Positions 1-11,408 of a stretch of DNA of 64,000 nt are shown here, one piece after another. The stretch lies in NCBI GenBank assembly GCA_014529385.2, contig CM043943.1, positions 152,469,592 through 152,533,591 of the forward strand, given 5' to 3'. Below the pieces are notes generated by a model. That model ran no database searches, was not told where the DNA came from, and was given only the letters and a program-made list of their open reading frames with translations. Source of the stretch: Adiantum capillus-veneris. Taxonomy: Eukaryota; Streptophyta; Polypodiopsida; Polypodiales; Pteridaceae. Numbering within the stretch: the stretch's first letter is position 1; every line of letters starts with the position of its first letter. Made by a program: the position numbers and the translations under genes.

Positions 1-109
1 CACTTGTTGAATCTATAGCCTAAATTGTAGGAGTAGTCACATCTTCTACATGTCCCTCTATCACAGAGGCACTTGATCTGGATGAAATCCTAATCCTCCT
101 ATCCTTCAC

Positions 110-775
110 TTTCTTGGAAAAAAAACAATTTTTCACCTACAAGATCCCCAAGTTGGTGAAGGTCGCTTTGTAGGCTCATAGAGCAAGGACAAATATCCCA
201 TTATCTCTCTAGAAATGTTTTACAAAGGTCCAGCTTAACCTATTGCAATGCTTCAAGAATGTAATATGAATTTGCAAATTGTGTCTCGCAAAAGATCTAC
301 AAATTCTTGCTGGGTGATTAGTTGTAAAAAGAGCATAAGTAAAAGCATGCGCTCCAATTATTAGTGTCTATTAAAGTTTTTCTCACTGACAACACTTTTC
401 CAAAGTCTTTGAGATGAAAATTCAAAGTGTGAGTAGCACATGAACCCAAGTAAGATCCGGATATTTGATTTTGATTGCACACCTTGCACCTTTGTAGTTA
501 GATGCATTGTCTATGATAATGGTAATAACATTTTTGGACCCATCAAATTTTTGAATTGCATGCTCATAGACTCCTACTAGAAAATTTCTTTTTTGTCCTC
601 TCAAGGACGTATCAATTGCTTCAATAAGAATAAATCTCCTAGGACATATCAACATCACATTTATCAAGGGTTTTTTCTTTTTACAATTTGTCAATCCATC
701 AACAGCGATTATACATCCATATTGTGGCATGTACTCAATGTAGGCATTGGGGTGCTCAACCTTAAGTGCCGTTAG
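110..775 (-). pseudogene. hAT-type transposase fragment (DUF659-like), decayed
   Basis: The open part (730 to 422) reads through a motif order typical of the DUF659 region of plant hAT transposases: a DGLTNCKKKKPLIN stretch (usual form DGWTD..G.PLINFL), then CPRRFILIEAIDTS, then a VITIIIDNASNYKGA block, which is the conserved catalytic-region signature VTDNASN. Reading continues upstream of 730 in frame without a clear start. Downstream of 422, pieces resembling the next block (KTLIDTNNW, then a relic of the R-FATNFI.L motif near 290-240) appear in other frames, so the gene is broken by frameshifts and stops. No terminal inverted repeats or target duplication were found. It is a non-functional remnant; the family assignment rests on motif recognition by eye. 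Confidence 0.68.
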
Positions 776-780
776 TGAGC

Positions 781-2095
781 TAGGCTACAGTGGATGGAGC
801 CTTAAGCTTACCATGGTGATGTTAAAGTTAGAGCAATGCAACTTTGGGTTAGGGTTATGCCAAGAGCAAGATCATAGAGAGAGAGTATAGATACAATGAT
901 AATGCTTAGAAGTGCAAGTGATTCATCAGATGATAGACTCTTAAATAGGCTTGGCAGTTTACATCCATTGGCTAGAGAGGTTGCATCCTTTTTCTATTGG
1001 ACCATGTCGACATCTCATCCAACCTAGTAGAAAAGTGATTTTTGCATATGGTGCCACAAGTGTGTGCTTTAACCTAATAATCACCCCCTTAAGCCAATGC
1101 TTGGGGAAAAATACAAAGATGTCATAATTTCATGTCATAGTGTACTCCTAGGCTCTATTGATACGTCTAGGTGTAGTACATGATTCATCATGGCGGTCCT
1201 CATAACATATTCATGTTATATGGTTCAATAATACTTATCCTAGGCTCACAAGGTAGACCCATGGTAATAAAAATTAATTCATGTCATAAAGTTTTAATTC
1301 ATTGAAGAAAGAGAGGTTGCCATTGTTGCCCCCTTCCCCGTCTTCATCTTGATGTTGTGATGTTGGTGTCATCTTCTTCATGTAGTCCTATCATGTTCAT
1401 AGGTACAGTTTGACAAGGGTGCAATCTTCATGGAAAATGGAGTAAAATACACATACATATCATTTGTAGTTCTTGTGTGTGCGCTCATGATTATGGGAAG
1501 TCTTATCGTATACATGACGTATAGGCAGTGTCTAGAACCCATAATTTTGTGCATGGTGCTGTTGGTCACAAATATAACATACATTTCAAAAGCGATCTTG
1601 TCTTTAACCTTCAAGTTTTCAATGAAATCTTCTATGTGATTGAAGCCCCACTCATACTGCTCAATCTCCATCATCTTCATGTTGAGTGTGAAATCTTCTT
1701 GAATGCTTGATGTTTGAAAAATGAAAGCATTTTGATGCTTAAGTGTTGCTCTTGGGAACTTTTACAAGGGCATGATGATTTTGCTCTTTTGCTAGTGTGA
1801 GACTGGACACCCCTATGTCTTCTCGAGGCTATTTTTTGTGTGCTCATGGTTGTGGGACAACATCCTATGTTGGTCCGGATAGGTTGGGTTTGCAAGTCGT
1901 GGGAGCGAGCCCTTTGTAGGAGCTAAAAAAAATCAAATCAATGATGCCACTACTTGAAGCCTCTCTTGTGGACCCAATGAGCATATGAGACCATTTTGAT
2001 GCAGCTTGGCATCCTGGTGCAATGCTTGAAGTGTTTAGCATGTGAACAACTGCTATCACACCCACCCATGCCTTAGGGTGTATTTGAGGCCCTAG
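781..2095. other. no recognisable gene
   Basis: Only short open frames with no familiar motifs occur here on either strand. The composition is AT-rich plant-like DNA. Nothing supportable was seen. Confidence 0.6.
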
Positions 2096-2246
2096 TTGAA
2101 GTCCACCCACCCTTGATACCAAAAATGGAAGGAGGTTTGACCCCTTGACCTCAGTGACCAATAGGATTAGTTGAAGTCCACCCGCCCTTGCTACCAAAAA
2201 TGGAAGGAGGTTTGACCCCTTAACCTAATGTGACCAATAGGATTAG
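2096..2246. repeat. 75-bp direct tandem duplication
   Basis: Two adjacent copies (from 2096 and from 2171) share the text starting TTGAAGTCCACCC and ending in CCAATAGGATTAG, with only a few differences. The period is 75 bp. This is a simple local duplication in non-coding DNA. Confidence 0.9.
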
Positions 2247-2481
2247 GTTATTTTCCTTGCACCATGCCACCAAATCCATCTTCTTGTCAAAGGAGTGGAT
2301 TGTGAAAAACCTTGGGCTTGCTGTAGCAGTTTTCTTGAGAAACAATTGATGAAATGTACCCAAAATTGAGCATGGACTGGCTCATTTGAGAGCTATGGTT
2401 GAGGGGCTAGAAACACACACATTAGTAGCAAATATTTAGTGCCATGAAAATCTAAAATTTGAAGTACAATAGCAAGGTTCA

Positions 2482-2588
<107 letters not shown>

Positions 2589-2670
2589 GGGCCTCCTCCT
2601 AGCCCTTAATTTTGACTACCACATCTAGGGCATCGACTTTAAAAAGAAAAAGAAAATAATAGAAAAAAAA

Positions 2671-2840
2671 ATATTCCAGTAAATGTGGGTTCAATTCAAG
2701 CACCAAAGTATACTCATGAGACACTTTTAGTTTATACCATGGGGACATGGTATAAACTAAAATATTCCGGTAAATGTGGGTTCAATTCAAGCACCAAAGT
2801 ATACTCATGAGACACTTTTAGTTTATACCATGGGGACATG
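2671..2840. repeat. 91-bp tandem duplication with a snap-back palindrome at the junction
   Basis: A segment beginning ATATTCC(A/G)GTAAATGTGGG occurs at 2671 and again at 2762, and both copies end in TTATACCATGGGGACATGG. Between the copies sits a perfect inverted repeat with 17-nt arms (2725-2741 and 2746-2762) and a 4-nt loop GGGA. The second copy lacks the right arm, so the palindrome was made together with the duplication. Confidence 0.92.
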
Positions 2841-2869
2841 GGCACAACCAATGCATGGAAATTAGCTTT

Positions 2870-5036
2870 TCATTTTGAGAAAATTAACAAAAAGAAAAAG
2901 GATAAGGAAAAGGAAAAAGATAAAATAAGGAAAAAGGAAAAGAAAAAGATAAAGAAGGATGAGGTGAGTAAGTAGCTTGCTGAATAAGTTTTGAGAAGTA
3001 AGATAAGTTATCAAGATAAGTTAAAAAGAACTTATTGATAAGGAAGATAACTTATCACAATAAGTGAAGGCACTTATCTAAAATATGCATTAAAGAAGGG
3101 CTTCTCTTCTCATTTTACACTTCTCTGCTTCAGTTTCTCAAGGTGCAAACTTGAGAATAAGCTCAAGAAAGCCATAGCCAAGCCTCTTTCACACACACAC
3201 CTCTCCAAGAGAAACCATAGCCAAAACCCTAGTCAAGTTTGTCAAAACTTGATCTTCTTCTTCACATTACATTCTCCTAACCCTCAAGACTTACCTAGCT
3301 TGAATCTCGTTTATCTGGTTCCTTTCTTCAAGCCAAGTAGCGAAATTGACGGTCTTCAAATGAAGGTGAAGAGGGCGAGAAGCTGACTTCGTCCAAAGCA
3401 AGGAGAAGGCTATACCATACACACACTAAGGGTAATTTTATCACAACCAAAGGATTTCTCTTTGAAAGAGGATTTCCATTCCAAGTAGGATTATCCTCCC
3501 TCCCCTATTGTCAATTGGAAAACCCCAAATTTTAAAACCTCACCTAGCTACAAAAATAATCATCTCCACGGTAGTGAGTTATGCCTAAACCCCATCTCAA
3601 AGAAAAAAATTTTAACCATTCATATCTCATTGCATGTGCATTTCTCACTACGCTAACATGTCCACTCTTATGCAGGTATTTTGTCATTTTGTGCAAAAAT
3701 ATTGTTAGTGCCGTTTTTTGCATAATAACAAGTCCCGTAGACTCTTCTACGTTTTTGTTATATAGCATCTGTTGTTTCCACTCTGTTTCTCCTCTTTTTT
3801 GGTAGGTTCACATCAGGTGCAGCATTCCCCATGGCTGACTTTTGTTGATTCTATTCTCCAAGATAATACGGCGTGAAATGATATCCTTTGTTCTTTATCT
3901 GAGGATGTGGCAATAGGACTGGTGCTTGAAGAGCAAGAGGGTAAAGTTGACATGCAAGGAGCGGTGACAATTGAGCTGTCTAGCCTACTTCTTGGGAAAG
4001 GGCTTGATGATGTTGGGATTGAGGGTGTTATAGGTAGGAAGACAAGCTTGAAGTAGATGGTAAAGGAGAATCCTATGATGGAAGAATTTCTAGGACAGCA
4101 GGTGGGTTCTATGGTGCATGGCAAAGATTCCCAAATTTTGGCTTTGTCTAAGCTTTCAAAAAAGGTATGTGCCTTATGTTTGAGGGGTTTAATGGTGAGA
4201 GAGTTGTGTAATGGGTTATCCGTCACTTACATGGTTTTCTTGAGGAGATATCTGTGTTATATGCTTGGGAGAAGGGTTATGTATGAGTATAAAGCAGGAT
4301 GGTGTGCACGGTGGTGCTCTTTTTGAAAGTAGGTTGGATGTTGGATGATGGATGGAACAGGAAAGATATGTTATGGGTAATGTGTGCACTTTATATGCAT
4401 GGTTGGATGTGTGTTTGGGTATAGCATTGTGTGGATTATTTCAGATCGATGGATGCACACAAAGCCAGGTATTTGATCGAGGAGGTCAGACTATGCAAGC
4501 CCACTTCAGAATTGGCAGTAGGAAGCAAAAACAAAAAAATTACATCTAGTAGTAGTTTTTTGGTTTGCTCACATTGTTCTTAAGTTTTGCAAGTTCTAGG
4601 GTTCAATAAACATGTTTTTGGTTGAACATAAATGTTAAAGGCATCCCTCTAAAGTAGATAAGAGGCTATTCCTAATAGCTAGATCGTCTTGACCTTTCTT
4701 GAATTGTTTGGCGTGTTCGGCGTCAAAATTTCAGATGTAAGGGCTTCATCTTTTGCATTTTCCCTTCCTTTTCTCTTGTGCCTTCTTCACATTAGGCTTT
4801 TGGATTATACTAGGTGGCATCTAGGTGAATAGAGCTAGTGGCTCACAACTATGCTAATTTGTTCTAGATTCCATCTAATTTTGAGGCGTGTTGGAGGTTT
4901 CATTTTCCTTTATCATTAGTCTATATATGGCCTCTTGCTCTAGCTACTCTTTTCTTTTAGTCAACATTTACACTTTATAGTGTGAGAGCTAGTGCCAATA
5001 CCTTGTATCTAGATCATAAAGAGTTTTCTTGCCCTT
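2870..5036. other. purine-rich tract followed by gene-free DNA
   Basis: Positions 2876-2965 are a long A/G-rich tract built from AAAAAGATAA-like units on the plus strand. From 2966 to 5036 there are short open frames only. A weakly protein-like plus-strand stretch at about 3905-4230 is interrupted by a stop near 4055 and resembles nothing I recognise. No RNA gene or transposon terminus was seen. The last five bases (5037-5041) are the target duplication of the neighbouring copia element. Confidence 0.55.
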
Positions 5037-5041
5037 GGTAA
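5037..5041. repeat. target-site duplication GGTAA, left copy (copia-1)
   Basis: GGTAA directly precedes the LTR start TG at 5042 and is repeated exactly at 11404-11408 after the LTR end CA at 11403. Confidence 0.95.
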
Positions 5042-5802
5042 TGTAAGAAATGCGGAATACAATAAGGATCTAGTAGCAAGGAGAGTAGAGAGAGACACGA
5101 TGCAAAGTAGATTTGTGGCAAATCAAAAACTTTAGATTAGCACACTATACAAATTGATGGCGTCATCCACCCATGCGCTCTCAAGGTAGAGCTTAGATGG
5201 CGATTTAGACAACTAGAGCAAGTGAATACAAGGGGCTAATAATCCTTACACAAGGATGTGCTGTGTGCGTCAAGTGTGCACACCATTCTACCAAAATACT
5301 CATGAAAAGGCCTCCTTATATAGTTGTAAGGGAGCCTCTAAACGCCCATGTGCAGCCGCCCTTAGATAGCCAAGTCCAAGTAGGACTCTCCCATGCGCCC
5401 ATGTGTAGCCGCTTTTGGGTAGACAAGTCCTCCTAGAAATCGGCCACTGGCCAAAGACCACCGGCCGCCGACCACCGACCAAAGACCATGGACCACCTGC
5501 CACCGGCCACCGAACGGCCATTTTCCGATTGTCTTCCGGCCGTCGTCCGGCCAACATATTCCGGCGAAAAGGAATATTCCGGCAAAGGGGAAAAAAAGTC
5601 TCGGGGGTGGCCCCCAAAGTTGCCCCTGAATTTGCTCCGTACTATCCACAATCACAAATAGAGACCTCATCAGCGTGCATAGCTGGAATCCACCAAATAT
5701 ATGTGCACCATTGGCTTCTCATCATATGGGGGCCTTACAAACTGTGCAGCATATATTGTGGTGGCAAAACTTAGAGAGGTGGGCATTGCAAGTATACCAA
5801 CA
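5042..5802 (-). repeat. 3' LTR of copia-1
   Basis: 761 bp, TG at 5042 and CA at 5802 on the plus strand, matching 10665-11403 over its whole length. On the minus strand a TATATAAGG box lies at 5314-5322. The centre (about 5430-5540) is GC-rich and made of degenerate CCGACCACCGACC-type units, where most length differences between the two LTRs fall. The pol reading frame runs into this LTR and stops at 5670. Confidence 0.95.
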
Positions 5803-8350
5803 CCCCCCTCAATGAACACCCCAAGATGTTCTATGTTGGCCGTGTGCCAACTCCAAGTTGATGAAGATGTCGAAGTAGCTGGTCTTCCCGCTTTGGTGAA
5901 GATATCTGCACAATTATCTTCAGTAGGACAATACTCTAGCTCCACAATTTCATCCTCGATTAGCTCTCGAACATAATGATACTGAACCTCAATATGCTTT
6001 GTGCATGCATGGAAGACAGGGTTCTTGGCAATCGCCATGCAACTCTGGTTGTCGCATTGAAGTGTTGTTGCTGAATGAAGAGAAACATTGAAGTCCATGA
6101 GGACTCGCCTTAGCCAAACTGCTTCACAAGCTGCAAAACAAGCAGCTTTATACTCTGCTTCCATTGAAGAAAGAGCGATGGTTGGCTGCTTCTTGCTGAT
6201 CCAAGAAAACACTCCAGAACCAAGTAAGAAACCTCCTGCCCAATCAGAGTCACAATACCCACTAAGAGTATTTGTGCCAATGCCATAGGAAATGCCATGG
6301 CTTAAAGTACCTTTGATGTACTTAAGAACTCGCATACCTGCCTTCCAATGAGATTCTCTTGGTTGGTTGGAAAACTTGCTTAAAACACCTACTGTAAAAG
6401 AAGTATTCGGCCTAGTGTTGCACAAGAAAATTAAGCTTCCCACAAGTTTTCTGTATTTTTTAATGTCGACTAAGGGAGAAGAATCTTCCATGGAGAGTTT
6501 TGCATTTACCTCCATTGGAGTGCTCACAGGTTTGCAATCTATCATGCCAAAAGCTTTTAGGATCTCTGTTGCATACTTTTGTTGAGAGATGAAGATGCCT
6601 TTTGAGGATTTCCAAACCTCAATCCCCAAACAATAATGCAACAAACCTAAGTCTGTCATTTCGAATTCAGAACTCAAACTCTCACGAGTTTGTTGGATGA
6701 GCTCTTTGTGATCACCTGTGATTATCAAGTCATCAACATACAAGATAATAATGACTTGTTTTCCATTCTCTCTAAGTACATATAAATTCGCTTCAGAAGC
6801 ACTTCTTCTAAAGCCAAGTTTTTTTTAAAACTTATCAATTCTGACATACCATGCTCTTGGAGACTGTTTCAGGCCATATAAAGCCTTCTTCAATCTGTAA
6901 ACCTTCTGTTTTGAATGGGGTGTCTCAAACCCTGGTGGTTGCTCAATATACACCTCCTCCTTGAGAATTCCATTCAAAAATGCAAACATGACATCCATTT
7001 GGTAAACAACCCATAATTAAATAGCAGCAAGAGCAAGCACAAGACGAATAGTTGTCATTCGAGCTGTGGGAGCGAAGGTGTCACTAACATCAAACCCTTC
7101 AACTTGAGAGAATCCTTGTGCTACTAACCTAGCTTTGTACTTTTGCAAAGAGCCATCAGCTTTATGTTTGAGCTTGTACACCCATTTTGTGCCAATGACT
7201 TTCTTCTTTGGAGGCCGATCCACTACTTCCCAAGTGTCATTCTTTATGATGTTGTGGTATTCAAACTGCATCACTTCCTTCCATTTTGGATCAGCCATGG
7301 CCTCGTCGACGGAGGCTGGCTCCTTCACAGAGCCCACAATTTTTGTCATGAGAGCCATGTTGACGATGTGTTCGGAGGCTCTCCTTTGCTCCTCTATTCT
7401 CTTTGACCGTCGCAAACCCCCTTCCTCTTCACGAGGATTGTGAACTTGAGGGTTTCGAGCGTCAAAAAGCTGTTGAGCCCACTTTGGTAGTGGCTTTTCC
7501 TGTGATGCTACAACAGGTTGGTTAGATTTATTTGAGTCATCATCAGACAACTCTTGCTCTTGATTTTTTACCTGACTTTGGTCTGGCACATGGTGAGTTA
7601 TTTCTTCATTTGATGAGAAAGTGGACGAACCTCGTTTCTCCACCGTATGTGGACCTTCTTCAAATACCACATCCCGACTTGTGAGTATTTTCTTTGCCTC
7701 TGGATCATAGAGTCTATAAGCCTTAGACTCTTCACTATATCCAAGAAATACGCACTTCTTGCTTTTGGCTTCTAACTTTGTTCTTTGAGAATCAGGAATA
7801 TGAGCATAACAAAAACACCCAAATGTTTTGAAATGCAAGACTGAAGGTTTCTTACTAGAATAGGCTTCTTGAGGCGTTTTCCCTTTCAAAGCCTTTGTGT
7901 AGCTTCGATTGAGAATGTACACTGCTGTACTTACTGCTTCGGCCCAAAAGGAATCTGGCATACCCTTGGCTTTGAGCATACACCTTGCCATTTCTACCAC
8001 CGTCCGATTGCAACGCTCCACAACGCCATTTTGTTGTGGTGTGTAAGCTTTAGTAAGGTGTCGTTTTATGCCATGCTCGTTGCAGTAATTGTTGAATTCA
8101 TTTGAGATGAATTCTCCTCCTCGATCTGTGCGAAGCTTCTTCACCTTCTTTCCTGTTTCATTTTCTACAAGCTTTTGCCACATTTTAAACTTTCCAAAAG
8201 CTTCAAACTTCTCACAAATGAAATACACCCACATCTTTCTACTAAAGTCCTCGACTAACAGCAAAAAGTAGAAAGATCCACCTAAAGCGGATGTAGACAT
8301 TTTTCCACAGAGATCTATGTGTACCAACTCTAGAGGAGACTGAGCTCAAT
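5670..8350 (-). pseudogene. pol: copia-1 pol: integrase, reverse transcriptase, RNase H
   Basis: One reading frame from 8327 down to 5670 carries an rve integrase core (HIDLCGKM near 8325, LRTDRGGEF near 8125, PQQNGVVERCNR near 8015, giving D, D and E), a KCVFLGYS block, and then RT with GTKWVYKLKHKADGS (near 7170), a [12 protein letters not shown] block, and the active site YVDD at 6729-6740. RNase H follows with SGYCDSDWAGG and ALSSMEAEY and the tail ENCADIFTK. The frame is broken by TAA at 7017-7019 and TAA at 6825-6827. A one-base frameshift near 8338-8350 separates it from gag-protease. The last codons lie inside the 3' LTR. This is the standard copia domain order; the copy cannot make a full polyprotein. 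Confidence 0.93.
5803..5811 (-). promoter_or_regulatory. polypurine tract of copia-1
   Basis: On the minus strand TTGAGGGGGG lies immediately upstream of the 3' LTR start TGTTGGTATAC, the expected site for plus-strand priming. Confidence 0.85.
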
Positions 8351-9658
8351 ACTACTCTCTTGTGGAAATGCCTTTCTTTGTTGCTTGCCCATCATGCAAG
8401 CTTCACAAACTTCATTCATCTCTGAGATTTGAGGCAAGTGTGCTACCATCCGAGATTTTTGCATCTCTTTTAGCACAGCAATGCTTAAGTGACCAAATCT
8501 CTCATGCCATAATCGAGTTGTACCTTTTCCTGTAGTGACCGTAAGTGCAGAAAGTTCATAGAGGTTGTTGCACCTTACACCCTTTCCCACTGTGTTGCCT
8601 TTAGAATCCAAGATTTTTGCTCCATTTTTCTTGAAACGGACTTCAAGATCACGATCAGTGATTGCAGCAATGGACAACAAATTCTTCTTGATTTGAGGCA
8701 CGTACAACACATTAGAGAGCTCTTTAGTTTCACCTATAGCTGCTAAAAAAAAAAATGTCCCAGACCCTTCGGCAGGACATTTGGCATTATTCCCAACAAT
8801 TACACTTATGGGTTCCTGTAGAGGCTTCCAAGAACTATACCAGTCTTTCTTACTAGTCATATTTCGGGATGCACCACTATCTAGAATCCAAGAACCATCA
8901 ACAAGCGGAGTTTGTGCTGATGAGCATACCTCTTCTATGACAGCCCATAGTTCAAGGTCTGTTTCAACATTGTTGGCGGATTCTCTTTCCTTCCAAGAAG
9001 CTTTCATGGTGCCGTTCTTCTCATCAGCTTTCTTCTTTCTACAGTCTTTAACAGCATGACCCTTCTTGTCACAGTAAAAACAGCTACCTGAAAATTTTCT
9101 CTTCTTGGGCTTCTTCTTAGAATCATTTGACGTAGTCCCCTTGCCTTTTGCATTGGCTGTGAAGGCAGCATCACCTCCACCATCCCTGGTTCTGAGTCGT
9201 AGCTCCTCTTCAAGCAACATTGCACTTAGTTCTTCAAACATAAGAGGGGTTGGACGAACCTGAGTGTTGAGTGCCGTAATGAGACCATCATATCTCGCCA
9301 GAAGTATGCGAATGCAGCGCCGAGCTAAATCTTCTGGAGAAATAGCCACACCAACGGCAGCTAATTGATCTTGGAGGTCCTTAATCCGCTTGATGAAGGA
9401 CTCCACTTTCTCTCCATCAGCAAGTTTCTCAGCAGCAAGTTGATTTTCCAGATTTTGAATTCTAGTGTGATTGTGCGCCTAATATTGGCGAGACAATATG
9501 TTCCAAGCTTCATGTGCTTTAGTGGTATGCTGAATCAAAGTGAGGACAGAATCACTTACACACATGACAATGACGCATAATGCATCTGCATTCCTTCTTT
9601 TCCAAGCACGTAGAAGAGTAGCATCCGGGGGAATTACAACGCTTGGATTTGTTGGATC

Positions 9659-10389
9659 CCTGGGGGATTCACCATGGAAAACTTATCGCACCACGTAAGT
9701 GCAAGGGAGGGGAGTTTTTTACAAGTTACGTAAGCATATAAGTTAGGGACAGACCCCCAATAATTTATCTCCTAAGCTGAAAAATAAGAGAGGGGGTATC
9801 ATATTTAACTCTTGGGAGGGGGGGGGGGGGGGGGGGGGGGGAGAAAAGGAAAAAATGAGAGGAAGAATTTTTGAGTCAATAGCTACAAAGATCCATGCAA
9901 CCAATAACACTACTTTGTATCAGTTGCTTTTTTGTGATTATAGCTCATTTGTTGAGGGATGAAAGCTGTAAAGAGTTTGTATAGATGCAAATTTACACGA
10001 AGAACCTAGCACAACTATATGACCATGTTTTTTGTATAATTTAGATGGGGCGGAATTGGATGAGTAGCTAGAGTGCAAGCTGAACGCGTACATAGTTTGA
10101 AAGTCAAACTAAGACACATTGAGAGTACATCTAGTTATCAACATAAGTGGTTCCTTGATACATTTCCAATCACTATGCTACACCCTCTTTGACTAGTTTT
10201 ACTTCGTTAGATCATGTGAGACCTAAATTTTATATGTAAGATAGGGGTATGATAATTTTCTGCATTGATTGTCGTATAAGCGTAAAAAGGGGGGTCATAT
10301 TCCCTAATATGAGTCGTATATAGGGGTTCTATCAAAGTTGTCCGCTAGCACGTAGCGTCCCGTTTTAAATATAGAGTGAATCCCTCGGG
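9659..10389. mobile_element. 731-bp non-autonomous DNA transposon with 8-bp target duplication (MITE-1)
   Basis: The insert splits copia-1 gag. It is flanked by 8-bp copies GTTGGATC (9651-9658) and GCTGGATC (10390-10397), one mismatch. Its ends are imperfect inverted repeats: CCTGGGGGATTCACC at the left and, read inward from the right, CCCGAGGGATTCACT. Removing one target copy restores the gag reading frame across the site, which supports these boundaries. There is no coding capacity. An 8-bp duplication fits the hAT superfamily, but the termini are not the usual CAGGG type, so the superfamily is tentative. The ends closely match those of the insert at 56221-56468. Confidence 0.75.
9818..9841 (+). 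repeat. poly(G) tract of 24 bases
   Basis: An uninterrupted run of 24 G lies inside MITE-1. It could form a G-quadruplex and is a place where assembly length is unreliable. Confidence 0.9.
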
Positions 10390-10640
10390 GCTGGATCATT
10401 TGTTGCAGTGGGCTCCGGGTCTGCACCATTTGACCCCAGCACCGTATCCAACAATTCATATGAATCTAGAATTACAAAAATTTTGAATTTTCACGATGTG
10501 TAGCTGGTGCCGTCAAGCTTTCCTTCGGTGAATGCTGGTGGACGAATCCGAAGCGGAGTAGCATCGGCAACGGCACTTGAAGACGCCGACATAATTGATT
10601 TTGCAAAGTAATACAAGTACTTCTCGTACTTTCTTAGCTA

Positions 10641-10664
10641 CGAGCACCTATAGCTGTGATACCA
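10641..10664 (-). promoter_or_regulatory. primer-binding site of copia-1 (initiator tRNA-Met type)
   Basis: Directly after the 5' LTR, the minus strand reads TGGTATCACAGC followed by TATAGGTGCTCG. The common plant copia site is TGGTATCAGAGC, one mismatch. Confidence 0.88.
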
Positions 10665-11403
10665 TGTAAGAAATACAGAATACAATAAGGATCTAGTAGC
10701 AAGGAGAGTAGAGAGAGACACGATGCAAAGTAGATTTGTGGCAAATCAAAAACTTTAGATTAGCACACTATACAAATTGATGGCGTCATCCACTCATGCG
10801 CTCTCAAGGTAGAGCTTACATGGCGATTTAGACAACTAGAGCAAGTGAATACAAGGGGCTAATAATCCTTACACAAGGATGTGCTGTGTGCGTCAAGTGT
10901 GCACACCATTCTACCAAAATACTCATGAAAAGGCCTCCTTATATAGTTGTAAGGGAGCCTCTAAACGCCCATGTGCAGCCGCCCTTAGATAGCCAAGTCC
11001 AAGTAGGACTCTCCCATGCGCCCATGTGTAGCCGCTTTTGGGTAGACAAGTCCTCCTAGAAATCGGCCACTGGCCGTCGACCACCGACCAAAGACCATGG
11101 ACCACCGACCACCGGACGGCCATTTTCCGATTGTCTTCCGACCGTCGTCCGGCCAACATATTCCGGCGAAAAGGAATATTTCGGCGAAGGGAAAAAAAGT
11201 CTCGGGGGCGGCCCCCAAAGTTGCCCCTGAATTTTCTCCGTACCACCCACGATCACAAATAGAGATCTCGTCAGCGTGCATAGCTGGAATCCACCAAATA
11301 TATGTGCACCGTTGGCTTCTCATCATATGGGGGCCTTACAAACTGTGCAGCATATAATGTGGTGGCAAAACTTAGAGAGGTGGGCATTGCAAGTATACCA
11401 ACA
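10665..11403 (-). repeat. 5' LTR of copia-1
   Basis: 739 bp, homologous to 5042-5802. On the minus strand the TATATAAGG box is at 10937-10945, followed by the expected transcribed R/U5 region toward the primer site. Confidence 0.95.
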
Positions 11404-11408
11404 GGTAA
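11404..11408. repeat. target-site duplication GGTAA, right copy (copia-1)
   Basis: Exact copy of 5037-5041. Confidence 0.95.

Larger units (their letters stand above)
8330..10592 (-). pseudogene. gag: copia-1 gag and protease, interrupted
   Basis: A likely start ATG at 10592-10590 opens MSASSSAVADATPLRI and reaches the gag block KLDGTSYTS, where a TGA replaces the usual W of LWKFK. The next block is split by the DNA transposon at 9659-10389. After it the UBN2-type gag region continues (LLRAWKRRNADALC, SVLTLIQHTTKAHEAW), with a TAG at 9479-9481. From about 9460 the frame is open through a CX2CX4HX4C zinc knuckle (CFYCDKKGHAVKDC, 9041-9082), the protease active site WILDSGAS (near 8880) and the pre-integrase segment ending CEACMMGKQQRKAF. 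It shifts frame near 8340. The protein is broken in at least four places. Confidence 0.92.
5042..11403 (-). mobile_element. Ty1/copia LTR retrotransposon, copia-1, structurally complete, coding-dead
   Basis: A 6,362-bp element on the minus strand, bounded by LTRs that both start TG and end CA on the plus strand and flanked by a perfect 5-bp duplication (GGTAA). Reading right to left it has the 5' LTR, a primer site like initiator tRNA-Met, gag with a zinc knuckle, protease, integrase, RT, RNase H, a polypurine tract and the 3' LTR. This is the copia order, with integrase before RT. The LTRs differ at roughly 20 or more sites plus small indels by eye, so it is older than the gypsy element G. 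Gag and pol carry stops, a frameshift and a 731-bp DNA transposon insertion, so any mobility would need proteins supplied in trans. Confidence 0.95.

Noticed and set aside
1865-2197. A 110-residue minus-strand ORF with a repeated VGGLQL phrase
   Set aside because: The repeat comes from the 75-bp DNA duplication and no family is recognised.
3813-4330. A host gene on either strand at 3.8-4.3 kb
   Set aside because: Overlapping short frames on both strands, a stop within the most protein-like stretch, and no motif recognised.
9659-10389. Possible organellar DNA insertion in copia-1
   Set aside because: The text looked foreign to the element, but the 8-bp target copies and inverted ends fit a DNA transposon, and I recognise no plastid or mitochondrial gene in it.
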